Shown here in pieces: positions 17,431 through 25,141 of a stretch of DNA of 64,000 nt. Numbering within the stretch: position 1 is the first letter of the stretch; each line of letters opens with the position of its first letter. Source of the DNA: Paractinoplanes abujensis (GTDB lineage Bacteria > Actinomycetota > Actinomycetes > Mycobacteriales > Micromonosporaceae); assembly GCF_014204895.1 (NCBI RefSeq), contig NZ_JACHMF010000001.1, forward strand, positions 2,852,001 through 2,916,000. The letters are read 5' to 3'. The notes below the pieces were generated by a model. That model searched no databases, was not told where the DNA came from, and was given only the letters and a program-made list of their open reading frames with translations. The translations under genes and the position numbers were made by a program.

Positions 17431-17449
17431 TTAGGAAAGCCTAACCGCA
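17431..17449. promoter_or_regulatory. IdeR/DtxR-type iron box
   Basis: TTAGGAAAGCCTAACCGCA matches the 19-bp consensus TWAGGTTAGSCTWACCTWA at about 15 positions. It includes a full TTAGG half and CTAACC half, and also forms a GGTTAGG...CCTAACC inverted repeat. It lies immediately upstream of the DUF3159 gene. Binding by an iron regulator is inferred. Confidence 0.5.
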
Positions 17450-17463
17450 GCCGGAGCCGGGTC

Positions 17464-18876
17464 TCACTCCAGGTGGAAGGTGGCGTCGGCGCGGCTCGTG
17501 GCGTCGGCGGCCGTCTCGAGTCGTAGCAGGTAGTTGACGTGCCGCAGGTAGCGGCCGGGGAAGTTCACCGACTCGAACGACACGCCGGCCGCGTCGGCCA
17601 GCCCGGCCCGGCGTACGAAGCTGGCGTCGGACCTGAACAGCGCGGAGCCGTCGGACCGGTCGACCCAGGCCTCGTTGTTGCGGTGGCGCAAGTAGTAGCC
17701 GGGGTAGTTGGTCGATTCGAGCGACACCGAGCCGTTGCCGGCCAGGCCGGGCACGATCCGGAACTGTGAGTCGGCCAGTACCGTCACGTCCGGGTCGAGG
17801 CGGGCGCGGAACTCCCAGTGCCGGATGTACCGATCGGGGGCGTTGTGCGACCTCAGCCGTACGGGATGAAGGCCGTCAGGAATCGGGATGCCGAAGGTGG
17901 GCGCTCCGTCGATCCAGTAGAACTTCTGCACCCGCGTACGCCGGTTCGGGTCGTTGAGCGGGTCGCCCGCGATGTCCCGATAGCTGCGGTCGTGGTAGAC
18001 GATCAGGTCGCTCTGCCCGTCCTCGGCCACGGTGAACGAGTTGTGCCCCGGCCCGTACTGGCCGGTGGCCGCGCTGGTCGCGAAGACCGGGCCGGCCGCC
18101 TTGGTCCACGACGACGCGCTGAGCAGGTTGGCCGAGGCCGAGGCGGTGAGCATGCCGAGGCAGTAATTGGCGTCGGTGGCGCTGGCCGAGTACGTCATGA
18201 AGACGCGTCCGTTGCGCACGATCACGGCCGGGCCCTCGTTGACCGCGTAGCCCCGGGTCTCCCAGGCAAGGGTGGGCACGGACAGGCGTACGGGGGTGCC
18301 GGTGATGGTCCAGGGGTTGCTCAGGCGGGCCAGGTAGAGGTTCGAGTTGGTCGCGATGCCCGGCTCCTGCTGCGCCCAGGCCAGATAGCGGACGCCGTTG
18401 TGCACGAACGTGGTCTCGTCGAGCGAGAACGTGTCCCACGGCGTGACGATCCGGCCGCGCTCGGTCCACGCGCCGGTGAGCGGATTGGCCGCCGAGCTCT
18501 CCAGGACGTACATGCGGATGCGGAACCGGTCGTCGGCGCGCCCGGCCGTGAAGTAGACGTACCACTTGCCGTCGATGAAGTGGATCTCCGGGGCCCAGAT
18601 GTTCGCGCTCATCTCGCCGCTGGTGTGCTTGCGCCAGATCACGGTCTCGGCGGCGCTGCTCAGGCCCTGGATCGTGGTAGCGCGCCGCAGCACGATGCGG
18701 TCGTACTCCGGAACCGTGGCTGTCAAGTAGTAGTAGCCGTCGGTGTGCTTCCAGATGTGGGCGTCGGCCCGCTGGCTGGCGATCGGGTTGGTGTAGCCCA
18801 CCGGCGGCGCGGCGACCGCCGGTGCGGCCGGGACCAGCAGGACTACCGCCAGGACCGCGATGATCAGCTTCCTCAT
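17464..18876 (-). CDS. secreted GH43 enzyme with CBM42 (AbfB) domain
   Basis: 470 residues. The signal peptide ends PAAPAVAAPP. A five-bladed GH43 propeller spans about 25-325 (YTNPIASQRADAHIWKHTDG, MSANIWAPEIHFIDGKWYVY, YAVNEGPAVIVRNGR, QYGPGHNSF). The Asp in QRADAH and Glu in NEGPA are the likely base and acid. The C-terminal 140 residues are an AbfB/CBM42 arabinofuranose-binding trefoil with repeated FESVNFPGRYLRH-type units. I infer alpha-L-arabinofuranosidase or arabinanase activity on plant wall arabinan or arabinoxylan. The ATG overlaps the stop of the second GH43 gene by 4 nt, so the two are translationally coupled. Confidence 0.9.
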   Translation of the reverse strand: MRKLIIAVLAVVLLVPAAPAVAAPPVGYTNPIASQRADAHIWKHTDGYYYLTATVPEYDRIVLRRATTIQGLSSAAETVIWRKHTSGEMSANIWAPEIHFIDGKWYVYFTAGRADDRFRIRMYVLESSAANPLTGAWTERGRIVTPWDTFSLDETTFVHNGVRYLAWAQQEPGIATNSNLYLARLSNPWTITGTPVRLSVPTLAWETRGYAVNEGPAVIVRNGRVFMTYSASATDANYCLGMLTASASANLLSASSWTKAAGPVFATSAATGQYGPGHNSFTVAEDGQSDLIVYHDRSYRDIAGDPLNDPNRRTRVQKFYWIDGAPTFGIPIPDGLHPVRLRSHNAPDRYIRHWEFRARLDPDVTVLADSQFRIVPGLAGNGSVSLESTNYPGYYLRHRNNEAWVDRSDGSALFRSDASFVRRAGLADAAGVSFESVNFPGRYLRHVNYLLRLETAADATSRADATFHLE

Positions 18877-20336
18877 GCCGGCACCACCTGCCACTGCTGG
18901 CAGGTGTTGGAAAGCCACGACCACTGCCGTACGTCGGCGCCGTCGCCGGTGCCGCAGGCGGCCACGTCGGCGACCTTGCCGGTGGCCGCGTTGACCAGCC
19001 GCACCCAGCCCCCGGTGGCCGTGTAGACCAGCCGGAACCGCTGACAAGTGTTGTTGAGCCAGGTCCACTGCCGGATGTCGGCGCCGTCGGCGGACGAGCA
19101 GTCGGCCACGTCCAGCGCCTTGCCGGTGGCCACGTTGACCAGGCGATTCGTGTCGTCGCCCTGATCCTCTATCCGCCAGTGCTGGGCGGCCGCGCCGTTA
19201 CAGGCCCATTGCCGCACGTTCGTGCCGTCCGCGGCGTTGCCGTCGGCCACGTCCAGGCACTTCCCGCTGTTCCGGTTGACGACCCGGTACGAGGCCGGCG
19301 TGCTCGCCGTCTCCCCCGCCGGACCCGGTGCGGTGGTGCCCAGACGCATCGGCGTACCGAAATTCGGGGTGTTGTCGCTGTTCCACGTGAACTTCTGCGC
19401 GCGCGTCGTGCGGTTGTTGTCGCAGCCCTCACCCACACCGTCGTTCGCGTGATAGACGATCCAGCTCTCGGTGCCGTCGGGCGAACTGAAGATGCCGTGG
19501 TGGCCGGGGCCGTACACGCTGTTGGCGTCGCTGCGCTGGAAGACCGGGTTACCGCCCTTGGTCCACGACGACGCGCTCAGCGGGTTCGAGCCGGTCAGCG
19601 TGAGCAGGCCCAGCTTGTAGTCGGGGCCCCAGCAGGCGCTGGCCGAATACACGATCATCGTGCGGCCGTTGCGGTAGAGCGCGGCCGGTCCCTCGTTGAC
19701 GTCGCCGCCCTGACGTTCCCAGCCCAGGGTCGGCGTCGAGATCGTCGTGAAGGAGCCGCTGACCGTGTACGGGTTGCTCAACGGGGCGATGACCAGGTTC
19801 TGCGTCGCGGTGGTGAACGCGCTGGCGATCACGTAGAGCGCGCTGCCGACCTTGAGGATGCTGCCGTCGATCAGCCAGCCGGTCGCGCCGCCGCCCTGGA
19901 TGCGGTTCTTGTACGTGTACGGCCCCAAGGGGTCGCTGCCGGCGCTTTCCAGCACGTGCAGGCGCTGACTGTCGTAGTTGGAGCCGCCCGCGCCGGCCGT
20001 GTAGTAGAGATACCAGCGGCCGTTGAGGAAGTGCATCTCCGGCGCCCAGATGTTGCAGCAGCGGTCGGCCACGGTCTCGCGATAGACCTGGATGCTGGGC
20101 GCGGTGGCCAGCCCGGCCAGGGTCGGCGATTTGCGCATGGTCAGTTCGGAGGTCCACGACGTCGAGATCATGTAGTAGTTGCCGTCGTGGAACTGGATCC
20201 ACGGGTCGGCGCCCTTGACCGGCTTGACGGGGTTCGCATACGTACGGCCGGGGGCGGCGCTCGCGGGCAAGGCCGGCACGAACACGACGGCGACCGCGAG
20301 CAAGAGGGCGAGAAGTCTTCGAAACACGGAGCTCAT
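18873..20336 (-). CDS. secreted GH43 enzyme with ricin-type lectin domain
   Basis: 487 residues. The signal peptide (1-28) ends LPASAAPG. The GH43 propeller occupies about 30-335 (TYANPVKPVKGADPWIQFHD, CCNIWAPEMHFLNGRWYLYY, GDVNEGPAALYRNGR, VYGPGHHGIFSSPDG). A ricin B/CBM13 beta-trefoil (about 345-487) shows three Q-x-W units near VRQWACNG, IRQWTWLNN and VRQWSWLSN. The two cysteines in RCCNIW are unusual. First gene of a two-gene arabinan-degradation operon. A LacI-type palindrome lies about 90 nt upstream. Substrate class is inferred from the family and the CBM42 partner. Confidence 0.9.
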   Translation of the reverse strand: MSSVFRRLLALLLAVAVVFVPALPASAAPGRTYANPVKPVKGADPWIQFHDGNYYMISTSWTSELTMRKSPTLAGLATAPSIQVYRETVADRCCNIWAPEMHFLNGRWYLYYTAGAGGSNYDSQRLHVLESAGSDPLGPYTYKNRIQGGGATGWLIDGSILKVGSALYVIASAFTTATQNLVIAPLSNPYTVSGSFTTISTPTLGWERQGGDVNEGPAALYRNGRTMIVYSASACWGPDYKLGLLTLTGSNPLSASSWTKGGNPVFQRSDANSVYGPGHHGIFSSPDGTESWIVYHANDGVGEGCDNNRTTRAQKFTWNSDNTPNFGTPMRLGTTAPGPAGETASTPASYRVVNRNSGKCLDVADGNAADGTNVRQWACNGAAAQHWRIEDQGDDTNRLVNVATGKALDVADCSSADGADIRQWTWLNNTCQRFRLVYTATGGWVRLVNAATGKVADVAACGTGDGADVRQWSWLSNTCQQWQVVPA

Positions 20337-20423
20337 CGGCGGGTCACTCCATCCGGGGGTATGACCGTGACCATGTCGGCGCACTCCCGTTGTATCGAAG
20401 TTTGCCAACATGTTTCGCCGTAG

Positions 20424-20437
20424 TGTTAACGATAACA
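20424..20437. promoter_or_regulatory. LacI-family operator candidate for the GH43 operon
   Basis: TGTTAACGATAACA is a near-perfect palindrome (TGTTA-N4-TAACA) with a central CG, the hallmark of LacI-family operators. It stands out as AT-rich in this DNA and is 88-101 nt upstream of the first GH43 start. The regulator gene is not in this window. Confidence 0.5.
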
Positions 20438-20592
20438 ACGCTGCCGTCAACTCCCGCCGTACGCGGTCAGGCGCCGCCATCTCACAGCCGGCGAGAAGAG
20501 CACTACGCACACCGCACGCGCCGAAGGCGGCTGAGTGGCGCCTGCCGCCGTCGAGACGACAGGCCCGGCCAGAGCGGCCACGGCCTCCCCTG

Positions 20593-20875
20593 CACTCCAC
20601 CGCCCAGATGCCAGGCCCGGCCAGGACGGCCTACCCCCACTCCACCGCCCGGATGGCAGGCCCGGCCAGGACGGCCCACCGCCCCCACTCCACCGCCCAG
20701 ACGCCAGGCCCGGCCAGGACGGCCCACCGCCCCCACTCCACCGCCCAGACGCCAGGCCCGGCCAGGACGGCCCACCGCCCTCCCCCGCACTCCACCGCCG
20801 AAATGCCAGGCCCGGCCAGGACGGCCTACCCCCTCCCTCGCACTCCACCGCCGAGATGCCGGGTCGGCCGTGGCC
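20593..20875. repeat. imperfect tandem repeat, about 48-bp unit, 5.5 copies
   Basis: Units start at 20593, 20638, 20686, 20734, 20788 and 20841 with spacings 45, 48, 48, 54 and 53 bp. Each begins CACTCCACCGCC and contains GGCCCGGCCAGGACGGCC. Copies three and four are nearly identical, and the last is degenerate. Because most spacings are multiples of three, all frames become repetitive peptides. The unit has an internal GC-rich inverted element (GGCC...GGCC). Contiguous units without spacers exclude a CRISPR array. Confidence 0.85.
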
Positions 20876-21524
20876 AGCGGGTGGTCGGCCAACGATTCGG
20901 GGTCGGGCTCGGCGCAGGCTGACGGGCGGCTTGTGCGGGATCCGGGCGGCGGGGACGACTTCGGAGATGCGCTGTGCACGCTGCGGGCCGGCAGTGTGGC
21001 GGCCTCCCTCCCTCCTGACATACGCGCGGGCCCGGGTGGTCACGCTGGTTCCGTTGGGCCTGCTCAATCCGGTGCCGCTGCACGCCGCGGGGGGAGGGCG
21101 GGCTGACCAGTAGCGGCACACCGGTTCGTACCCGGCGATCCGGTACGCGCCGAACGTGCGCGCCCTGAGACGGTGTCGCGGGAAGGCCCGCGCGCTGGGC
21201 TCCGCCGAGCGCAAGTGGCTGGCGATCGACGCGCCGGACTCGCCGGGGAGCGACGTCTGTCCTATGTGGCGCAGGAGTCGCCGGAGGCGGCGCGGCGCTG
21301 GACCGCGGGCGGGGTGGTCGATCCCGTCGTGCACCTCGTACGAGTTGCGCGGCCGCGAGCGAACGGCCTGCGCCCAGTGCTGCTGGAGTGGACCCGCCGG
21401 CCAGGACGGAGGGGCCGCCGCATGCCGCGGCGCGATTCTTCGCGTTCGCCGACAAAGGTCCGAATCGGGTGACGAATACGGGCGGCGCGCCCGAGCGACG
21501 GGATAGGGGCGTAGGCGGACGATG

Positions 21525-21605
21525 GATCCGGGTGGCGTAGACGGGCGGCGAGATCCGGGCGGCGTAGGCGAGCGACGGGATCCGAGCGGCGTAGACGAGC
21601 GACAG
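21525..21605. repeat. 27-bp tandem repeat, three copies plus degenerate flanks
   Basis: Three exact-length 27-bp units start at 21525, 21552 and 21579, each opening GATCCG and containing GGCGTAG. Degenerate partial units flank it (21502-21524 and from 21606). Read leftward, the array would encode a nine-residue repeat (of the type TPPGSRRPS). No start or product is credible. Confidence 0.8.
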
Positions 21606-21739
21606 GAGCTGGGCGGCGGGATCCAGGCGGCTTCGCCGAGCGCGTATGCGCGGGCCGTGGTGAGGTTGCCCCGGGCGGTCGGGGGTTCTAGCATCGCGGC
21701 CATCAGACATTGACGGCCTTCGCTGCCTTCGCGCCACCG

Positions 21740-21753
21740 TCGAAGCGCTTCGA
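21740..21753. promoter_or_regulatory. perfect LacI-type operator before the GH12 cellulase gene
   Basis: TCGAAGCGCTTCGA is a perfect 14-bp palindrome with central CG, 25 nt before the cellulase ATG. The placement (between a TTGACG element at 21711-21716 and the GGAGG ribosome site) suits repression by a LacI-family sugar regulator, comparable with CebR-type boxes. The regulator is not in the window. Confidence 0.6.
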
Positions 21754-21777
21754 TGGCCGTTCGGACGGAGGTAAGAC

Positions 21778-22884
21778 ATGCGCAGACGTAGTTTTGCGGC
21801 CGGGCTGGCCGCGACCGTAGCCGTGACCGGAGGGGCGGCCGTCCTCACCGCCCTGCCCGCGTCGGCCGCGGCCGGGTGCCGGGTGGCCTACGCGGTCAGC
21901 AGCTCGTGGCCGGGCGGGTTCGGCGCCAACGTGACGATCACCAATCTGGGCGATCCGCTCAGCTCGTGGACGCTCGTCTGGTCGTACGGGAACGGGCAGT
22001 CGGTCACCCAGGCCTGGAACACGAGCCTCACGCAGAGCGGCTCGACCGTCACGGCTCGCAACACCGGCTACAACGGCTCGCTGGCCACGAACGGGACCGT
22101 GTCGTTCGGGTTCAACGCCTCGGCGAGCGGCACCAACTCCGTGCCCACGGCCTTCACCCTGAACGGGACGGCCTGCACCGGGTCGGCGACACCCACCACG
22201 CCGCCGGTGACCACTCCCCCGCCCTCCGGTGGCGGCGTGCCGTCGGATGCCGTCTGGGTCAACTCGGGGCAGTGGGCGACGTGGCAGAACAGCGGCTACA
22301 CGCTCTACAACAACATCTGGGGCGGGGGCGCGGGCTCGCAGACGATCTGGGCCCGCAGCGGCACGAACTGGGGTGTGGTGGCCGACCACCCGCGCACCAG
22401 CGGCGTGAAGTCGTACCCGAACACCGGCCGGACGCTCAACCGCAGGCTGAGCTCGCTGTCCCGCGTGACCAGCTCGTTCAACGTCTCCGTGCCCGCGGAC
22501 GGGGACTATGCGACCACGTACGACATCTGGGCCGACAATCACGCGTACGAGGTCATGATCTGGACCAATCAGCACGGCGCGGTGGGTCCGATCGCCGAGC
22601 AGTACGACGCGAACGGGGCCGTGCCGAACGTGCGGAACCTGACCGTGGGCGGCCACACGTGGAACGTCTACCGCGGCTCGAACGGCGCCAACGCGGTGTT
22701 CTCGTTCATCCGCACCAACACCGGCTCGGGCACGATCGACCTGCTGGCCGTCATGAACTGGCTGCGCAGCAACAACTGGTGGGGCGACGTGACAGTGGGT
22801 GAGCTGCAGTTCGGCTTCGAGATCACGGGCACCGCGGGCCGGTCGAACTTCACGACGAACAGCTTCGCGCTCAGCTACAGCTGA
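21778..22884 (+). CDS. secreted CBM2-GH12 endo-beta-glucanase
   Basis: 368 residues. The signal peptide (1-31) ends LPASAAA. A cellulose-binding CBM2 occupies about 33-135, with paired Cys in GCRVAY and GTACTG and surface Trp residues. A Pro/Thr linker (139-156) follows, then a GH12 jelly roll (158-368). The nucleophile is Glu258 in HAYEVMIW and the acid/base Glu348 in LQFGFEITG. It hydrolyses beta-1,4-glucan (cellulose, possibly xyloglucan or mixed-linkage glucan) outside the cell. The ribosome site ACGGAGGTAAG is strong and a perfect LacI-type palindrome lies just upstream. Its 3' end overlaps a remnant on the other strand by 10 nt. Confidence 0.94.
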   Translation: MRRRSFAAGLAATVAVTGGAAVLTALPASAAAGCRVAYAVSSSWPGGFGANVTITNLGDPLSSWTLVWSYGNGQSVTQAWNTSLTQSGSTVTARNTGYNGSLATNGTVSFGFNASASGTNSVPTAFTLNGTACTGSATPTTPPVTTPPPSGGGVPSDAVWVNSGQWATWQNSGYTLYNNIWGGGAGSQTIWARSGTNWGVVADHPRTSGVKSYPNTGRTLNRRLSSLSRVTSSFNVSVPADGDYATTYDIWADNHAYEVMIWTNQHGAVGPIAEQYDANGAVPNVRNLTVGGHTWNVYRGSNGANAVFSFIRTNTGSGTIDLLAVMNWLRSNNWWGDVTVGELQFGFEITGTAGRSNFTTNSFALSYS

Positions 22885-23139
22885 ACCCCGTGCAGGTGGA
22901 CGCGGATGCTGGTGCCGTCGCGCCGGCTGTGCATGCGTACGAGGTCGCACAGGTGGTTGACGAGCCCCAGCCCGCGCCCACCGCGGATGTGCACGGCCGG
23001 TGGCACCCGACCGGCCGGCGGATCGGCGAAGGCGCCACGGTCGTCGATCCGCACGATCAGGTATTCGCCCACCGACCGGAGGGAGACGATCCCCGCTCCG
23101 GCCGCGGGCACGATCGAATTCTCGGGCCAGTTCGTTGAC
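22875..23139 (-). pseudogene. 5'-truncated, frameshifted anti-sigma-type ATPase (HATPase_c_2) remnant
   Basis: The open frame ending at 22875 encodes an RsbW-like C-terminal half: VGEYLIVRIDDRGAF, then the G-box RGGRGLGLVNHLCDLVRMHS and RRDGTSIRVHLHG. Upstream, deleting one C from a CCC run near 23122 restores VNELAENSIVPAAGAGIVSL, the N-box of the family. Immediately before VNELA is an in-frame TAG, and the metallophosphoesterase start codon is on the other strand 10 nt away, so the N-terminal half is missing. I read it as a decayed regulatory ATPase, fused end-on against its neighbour by a deletion. Confidence 0.7.
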
Positions 23140-23152
23140 CTAAGCTCGGGTG

Positions 23153-23923
23153 ATGCGCCTGGCCCACGTCACCGACCTGCATTTCGGGGCCGAGGCGCCT
23201 GAGGTGGTGGCGGGGCTGCGCCAGGACCTGGCCGCCCGCGAGGTGGACCGGGTGCTGGTCGGGGGCGATCTGACCATGCGGGCCCGCGACGAGCAGTTCA
23301 GCGCCGCCCGCGACCTGCTCGACACGATCGGCACGCCATGGACGAGCGTGCCGGGCAATCACGACCTGCCGCTCGATCGGCCCTCCCGCGCGTACGGGGG
23401 CCTGGACTCTTATCGCCGCCTGATCGACGAGCGGGCCGAGCCCGTGGTGCGCGACGGCGGGTTGCTGCTGCTCGGGCTGAGCTCGCCCCGGCCGTACCTG
23501 TGGAAAGGGGGACGGCTCGACGCGGGCCAGGTGCGCCGGATCGGGACCGACCTGGCTCCCGAGGCCCGGCTCAAGGTGCTGATGCTGCACCACCCGGTGT
23601 TCCGGTCGCCGCAGCGGCCGCACGAGGCGCTGGTGCACGGGGCCGGGGCGGCCCTGCGCGCGGCGGCCACGGTACGCACCGATCTGATCCTGTGCGGGCA
23701 CGACCATGTGGCGGCGCAGGCGGCCCTGCCCGGCGGCATGATCGGCGTGCTCAGCGGGACGGCCTGCTCGTGGCGCGTGCGGGCCGGTGAGAGCCAGTCG
23801 TACACGGTGGTCGATTTGGCCGGCGACCGGCTGACGCTCACCGTCCGGGAGTGGCACGACGGCGCGTTCCGCGAGCGCTCCGCCGTCGAGTGGCGGCGCT
23901 CAGCCCACGGCTGGCAGGCCTGA
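23153..23923 (+). CDS. metallophosphoesterase, cyclic-nucleotide phosphodiesterase-like
   Basis: 256 residues (ATG 23153; GTG 23150 is an alternative). All calcineurin-type metal motifs are present: D-x-H in VTDLHFGAEAP, GGDLT, GNHDLP, the His in MLHHPVF, and GHDHV. The compact layout matches CpdA-like class III phosphodiesterases, which hydrolyse cyclic nucleotides or small phosphodiesters. The exact substrate is not determinable. No signal peptide or membrane segment, so cytoplasmic. It ends overlapping the convergent lipid-kinase gene by 24 nt. Confidence 0.88.
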   Translation: MRLAHVTDLHFGAEAPEVVAGLRQDLAAREVDRVLVGGDLTMRARDEQFSAARDLLDTIGTPWTSVPGNHDLPLDRPSRAYGGLDSYRRLIDERAEPVVRDGGLLLLGLSSPRPYLWKGGRLDAGQVRRIGTDLAPEARLKVLMLHHPVFRSPQRPHEALVHGAGAALRAAATVRTDLILCGHDHVAAQAALPGGMIGVLSGTACSWRVRAGESQSYTVVDLAGDRLTLTVREWHDGAFRERSAVEWRRSAHGWQA

Positions 23924-25141
23924 CGCCACCCGGACCAGGGCGTCGAGGTCGCTGCGGGTGAGGGCAGCGCCCCGCTCGGGCGGCAGCAGATTCCGAGGCA
24001 CCCGTACGCGTAACGCCCCCGGCAACGAGGTGAAGCGCAACGGCGGCGTCAGCAGCAGCGCCTCCCCGTCCAGCCCGACCGGCACGGCGCCGCCGGAACG
24101 CACCTCGAACGCGGCCGCCGTCCACTCCCCCACCGGCCGGGGCCCCTGCGCGGTGATGATTCCGAGCCGGCCCGTGTCGAGCCGGGGCCGCCCGCCGGCC
24201 CGGCCCACACGCGACAGGTCGTACGGGTTGTTGGACACCAGTACCAGCGACAACCCGCTGAAGGCGCGCCCGTCGGGGCTGTCGAACGACAGGTCGGGCG
24301 GCGTGGCGGCCGGGCCCAGCAGCTCGGGCAGCAGCCGCCCCCAGGTCTGCAGCTTGGCCCGGCGGTAGCCCTTGGACCGCACGACCTCGGCGTACACCCC
24401 GAGCGAGGCGTTGTTGACGAACACGTGGTCGTTGACCAGACCCAGGTCGACCGCGCGCTCGACACCGTCGGTGAAGGCGTCCAGCGCACCCACCACGTCC
24501 GCGCGGTTCAGGCCCAGGTCGAGCGCGAAATGGTTGCGGGTGCCCGCGGGCACGCAGACGAACGCCACCCCGTGCCGCATCGCCGTCGCCGCGACCAGCG
24601 CCTGCGAGCCGTCCCCACCGGCCATGCCGAGCACGTCGGCGCCGTCGCGCACGGCCTGCTCGGCCAGCGCGGTCAAGTCGTCGCCGGGCCGCAGCGTCAC
24701 CACTTCGAGGCCACGCTCGGCGGCCGCCGCGGCCAGGCCCGTCCGCTCGGCCACGCCGTCACCGGACCTGGGGTTGATCAGCAGGACGCCGTGCTCGGCC
24801 CGCCGCGGCGCGTGCCCGGCGGCGACCAGGGCCCGCTGCTCGCCCAGCGCGTACCTGCCGGCCACGGCGAACACCACGAGCATCGCGGCCTGGGTGACGA
24901 ACAGCGACAGGCCCAGCAGCACGACGAGCAGCATGCCGGTCGCGGCGACCAGCAGGGCCAGCCCGCGCAGCAGCCCGCGCCGGGTCAGCGCGTACCAGAC
25001 GGCGCCGGTGACGAGCGCGACGGCCAGCACGAACGTCACGAACGTGCCGAAGTGGCGGACGGCCTGGTCGAGCCCGGCGGCCACCGCGAGCAGCGGCGCG
25101 GCCAGCGCCACGACCGCGGCGGTGCGCCGGCTCGTGCTCAC
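23900..25141 (-). CDS. diacylglycerol kinase-family lipid kinase with membrane N-terminus
   Basis: 413 residues from GTG 25141. Four hydrophobic helices (about 5-120) precede a DAGK catalytic domain: LLINPRSGDG, LGMAGGDGSQALVAAT (the GGDGT-type nucleotide motif), VPAGTRNHFALDLG, and VNNASLGVYAEVVR. The kinase would phosphorylate a lipid at the cytoplasmic face of the membrane. Diacylglycerol kinase, sphingosine-kinase-like or glycerol-lipid variants cannot be distinguished. The start overlaps the PBP stop by 4 nt (GTGA), so synthesis is tied to the peptidoglycan enzyme. The link could be recycling of undecaprenol or diacylglycerol lipids, which is speculative. Confidence 0.88.
   Translation of the reverse strand: MSTSRRTAAVVALAAPLLAVAAGLDQAVRHFGTFVTFVLAVALVTGAVWYALTRRGLLRGLALLVAATGMLLVVLLGLSLFVTQAAMLVVFAVAGRYALGEQRALVAAGHAPRRAEHGVLLINPRSGDGVAERTGLAAAAAERGLEVVTLRPGDDLTALAEQAVRDGADVLGMAGGDGSQALVAATAMRHGVAFVCVPAGTRNHFALDLGLNRADVVGALDAFTDGVERAVDLGLVNDHVFVNNASLGVYAEVVRSKGYRRAKLQTWGRLLPELLGPAATPPDLSFDSPDGRAFSGLSLVLVSNNPYDLSRVGRAGGRPRLDTGRLGIITAQGPRPVGEWTAAAFEVRSGGAVPVGLDGEALLLTPPLRFTSLPGALRVRVPRNLLPPERGAALTRSDLDALVRVASGLPAVG

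Larger units (their letters stand above)
20438..21739. other. gene-poor interval with two tandem repeat arrays
   Basis: About 1.3 kb between the GH43 operon and the cellulase gene. Open frames exist on both strands, but none has a convincing start, ribosome site, codon bias or recognised motif. Most are Pro/Arg/Gly-rich because of the repeats. Fragments such as RRWTAGGVVDPVVHLVRVAR (plus strand, about 21.3 kb) might be decayed coding sequence but match nothing I recognise. The two repeat arrays are listed separately. Confidence 0.6.

Noticed and set aside
20593..20875. Tandem repeats considered as a CRISPR array
   Set aside because: Units are contiguous and similar throughout with no unique spacers, and no cas gene is present.
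20826..21848. Minus-strand frames across the repeat region as a repeat-protein gene
   Set aside because: No plausible start or ribosome site, and the frame runs through the cellulase signal peptide region on the opposite strand.
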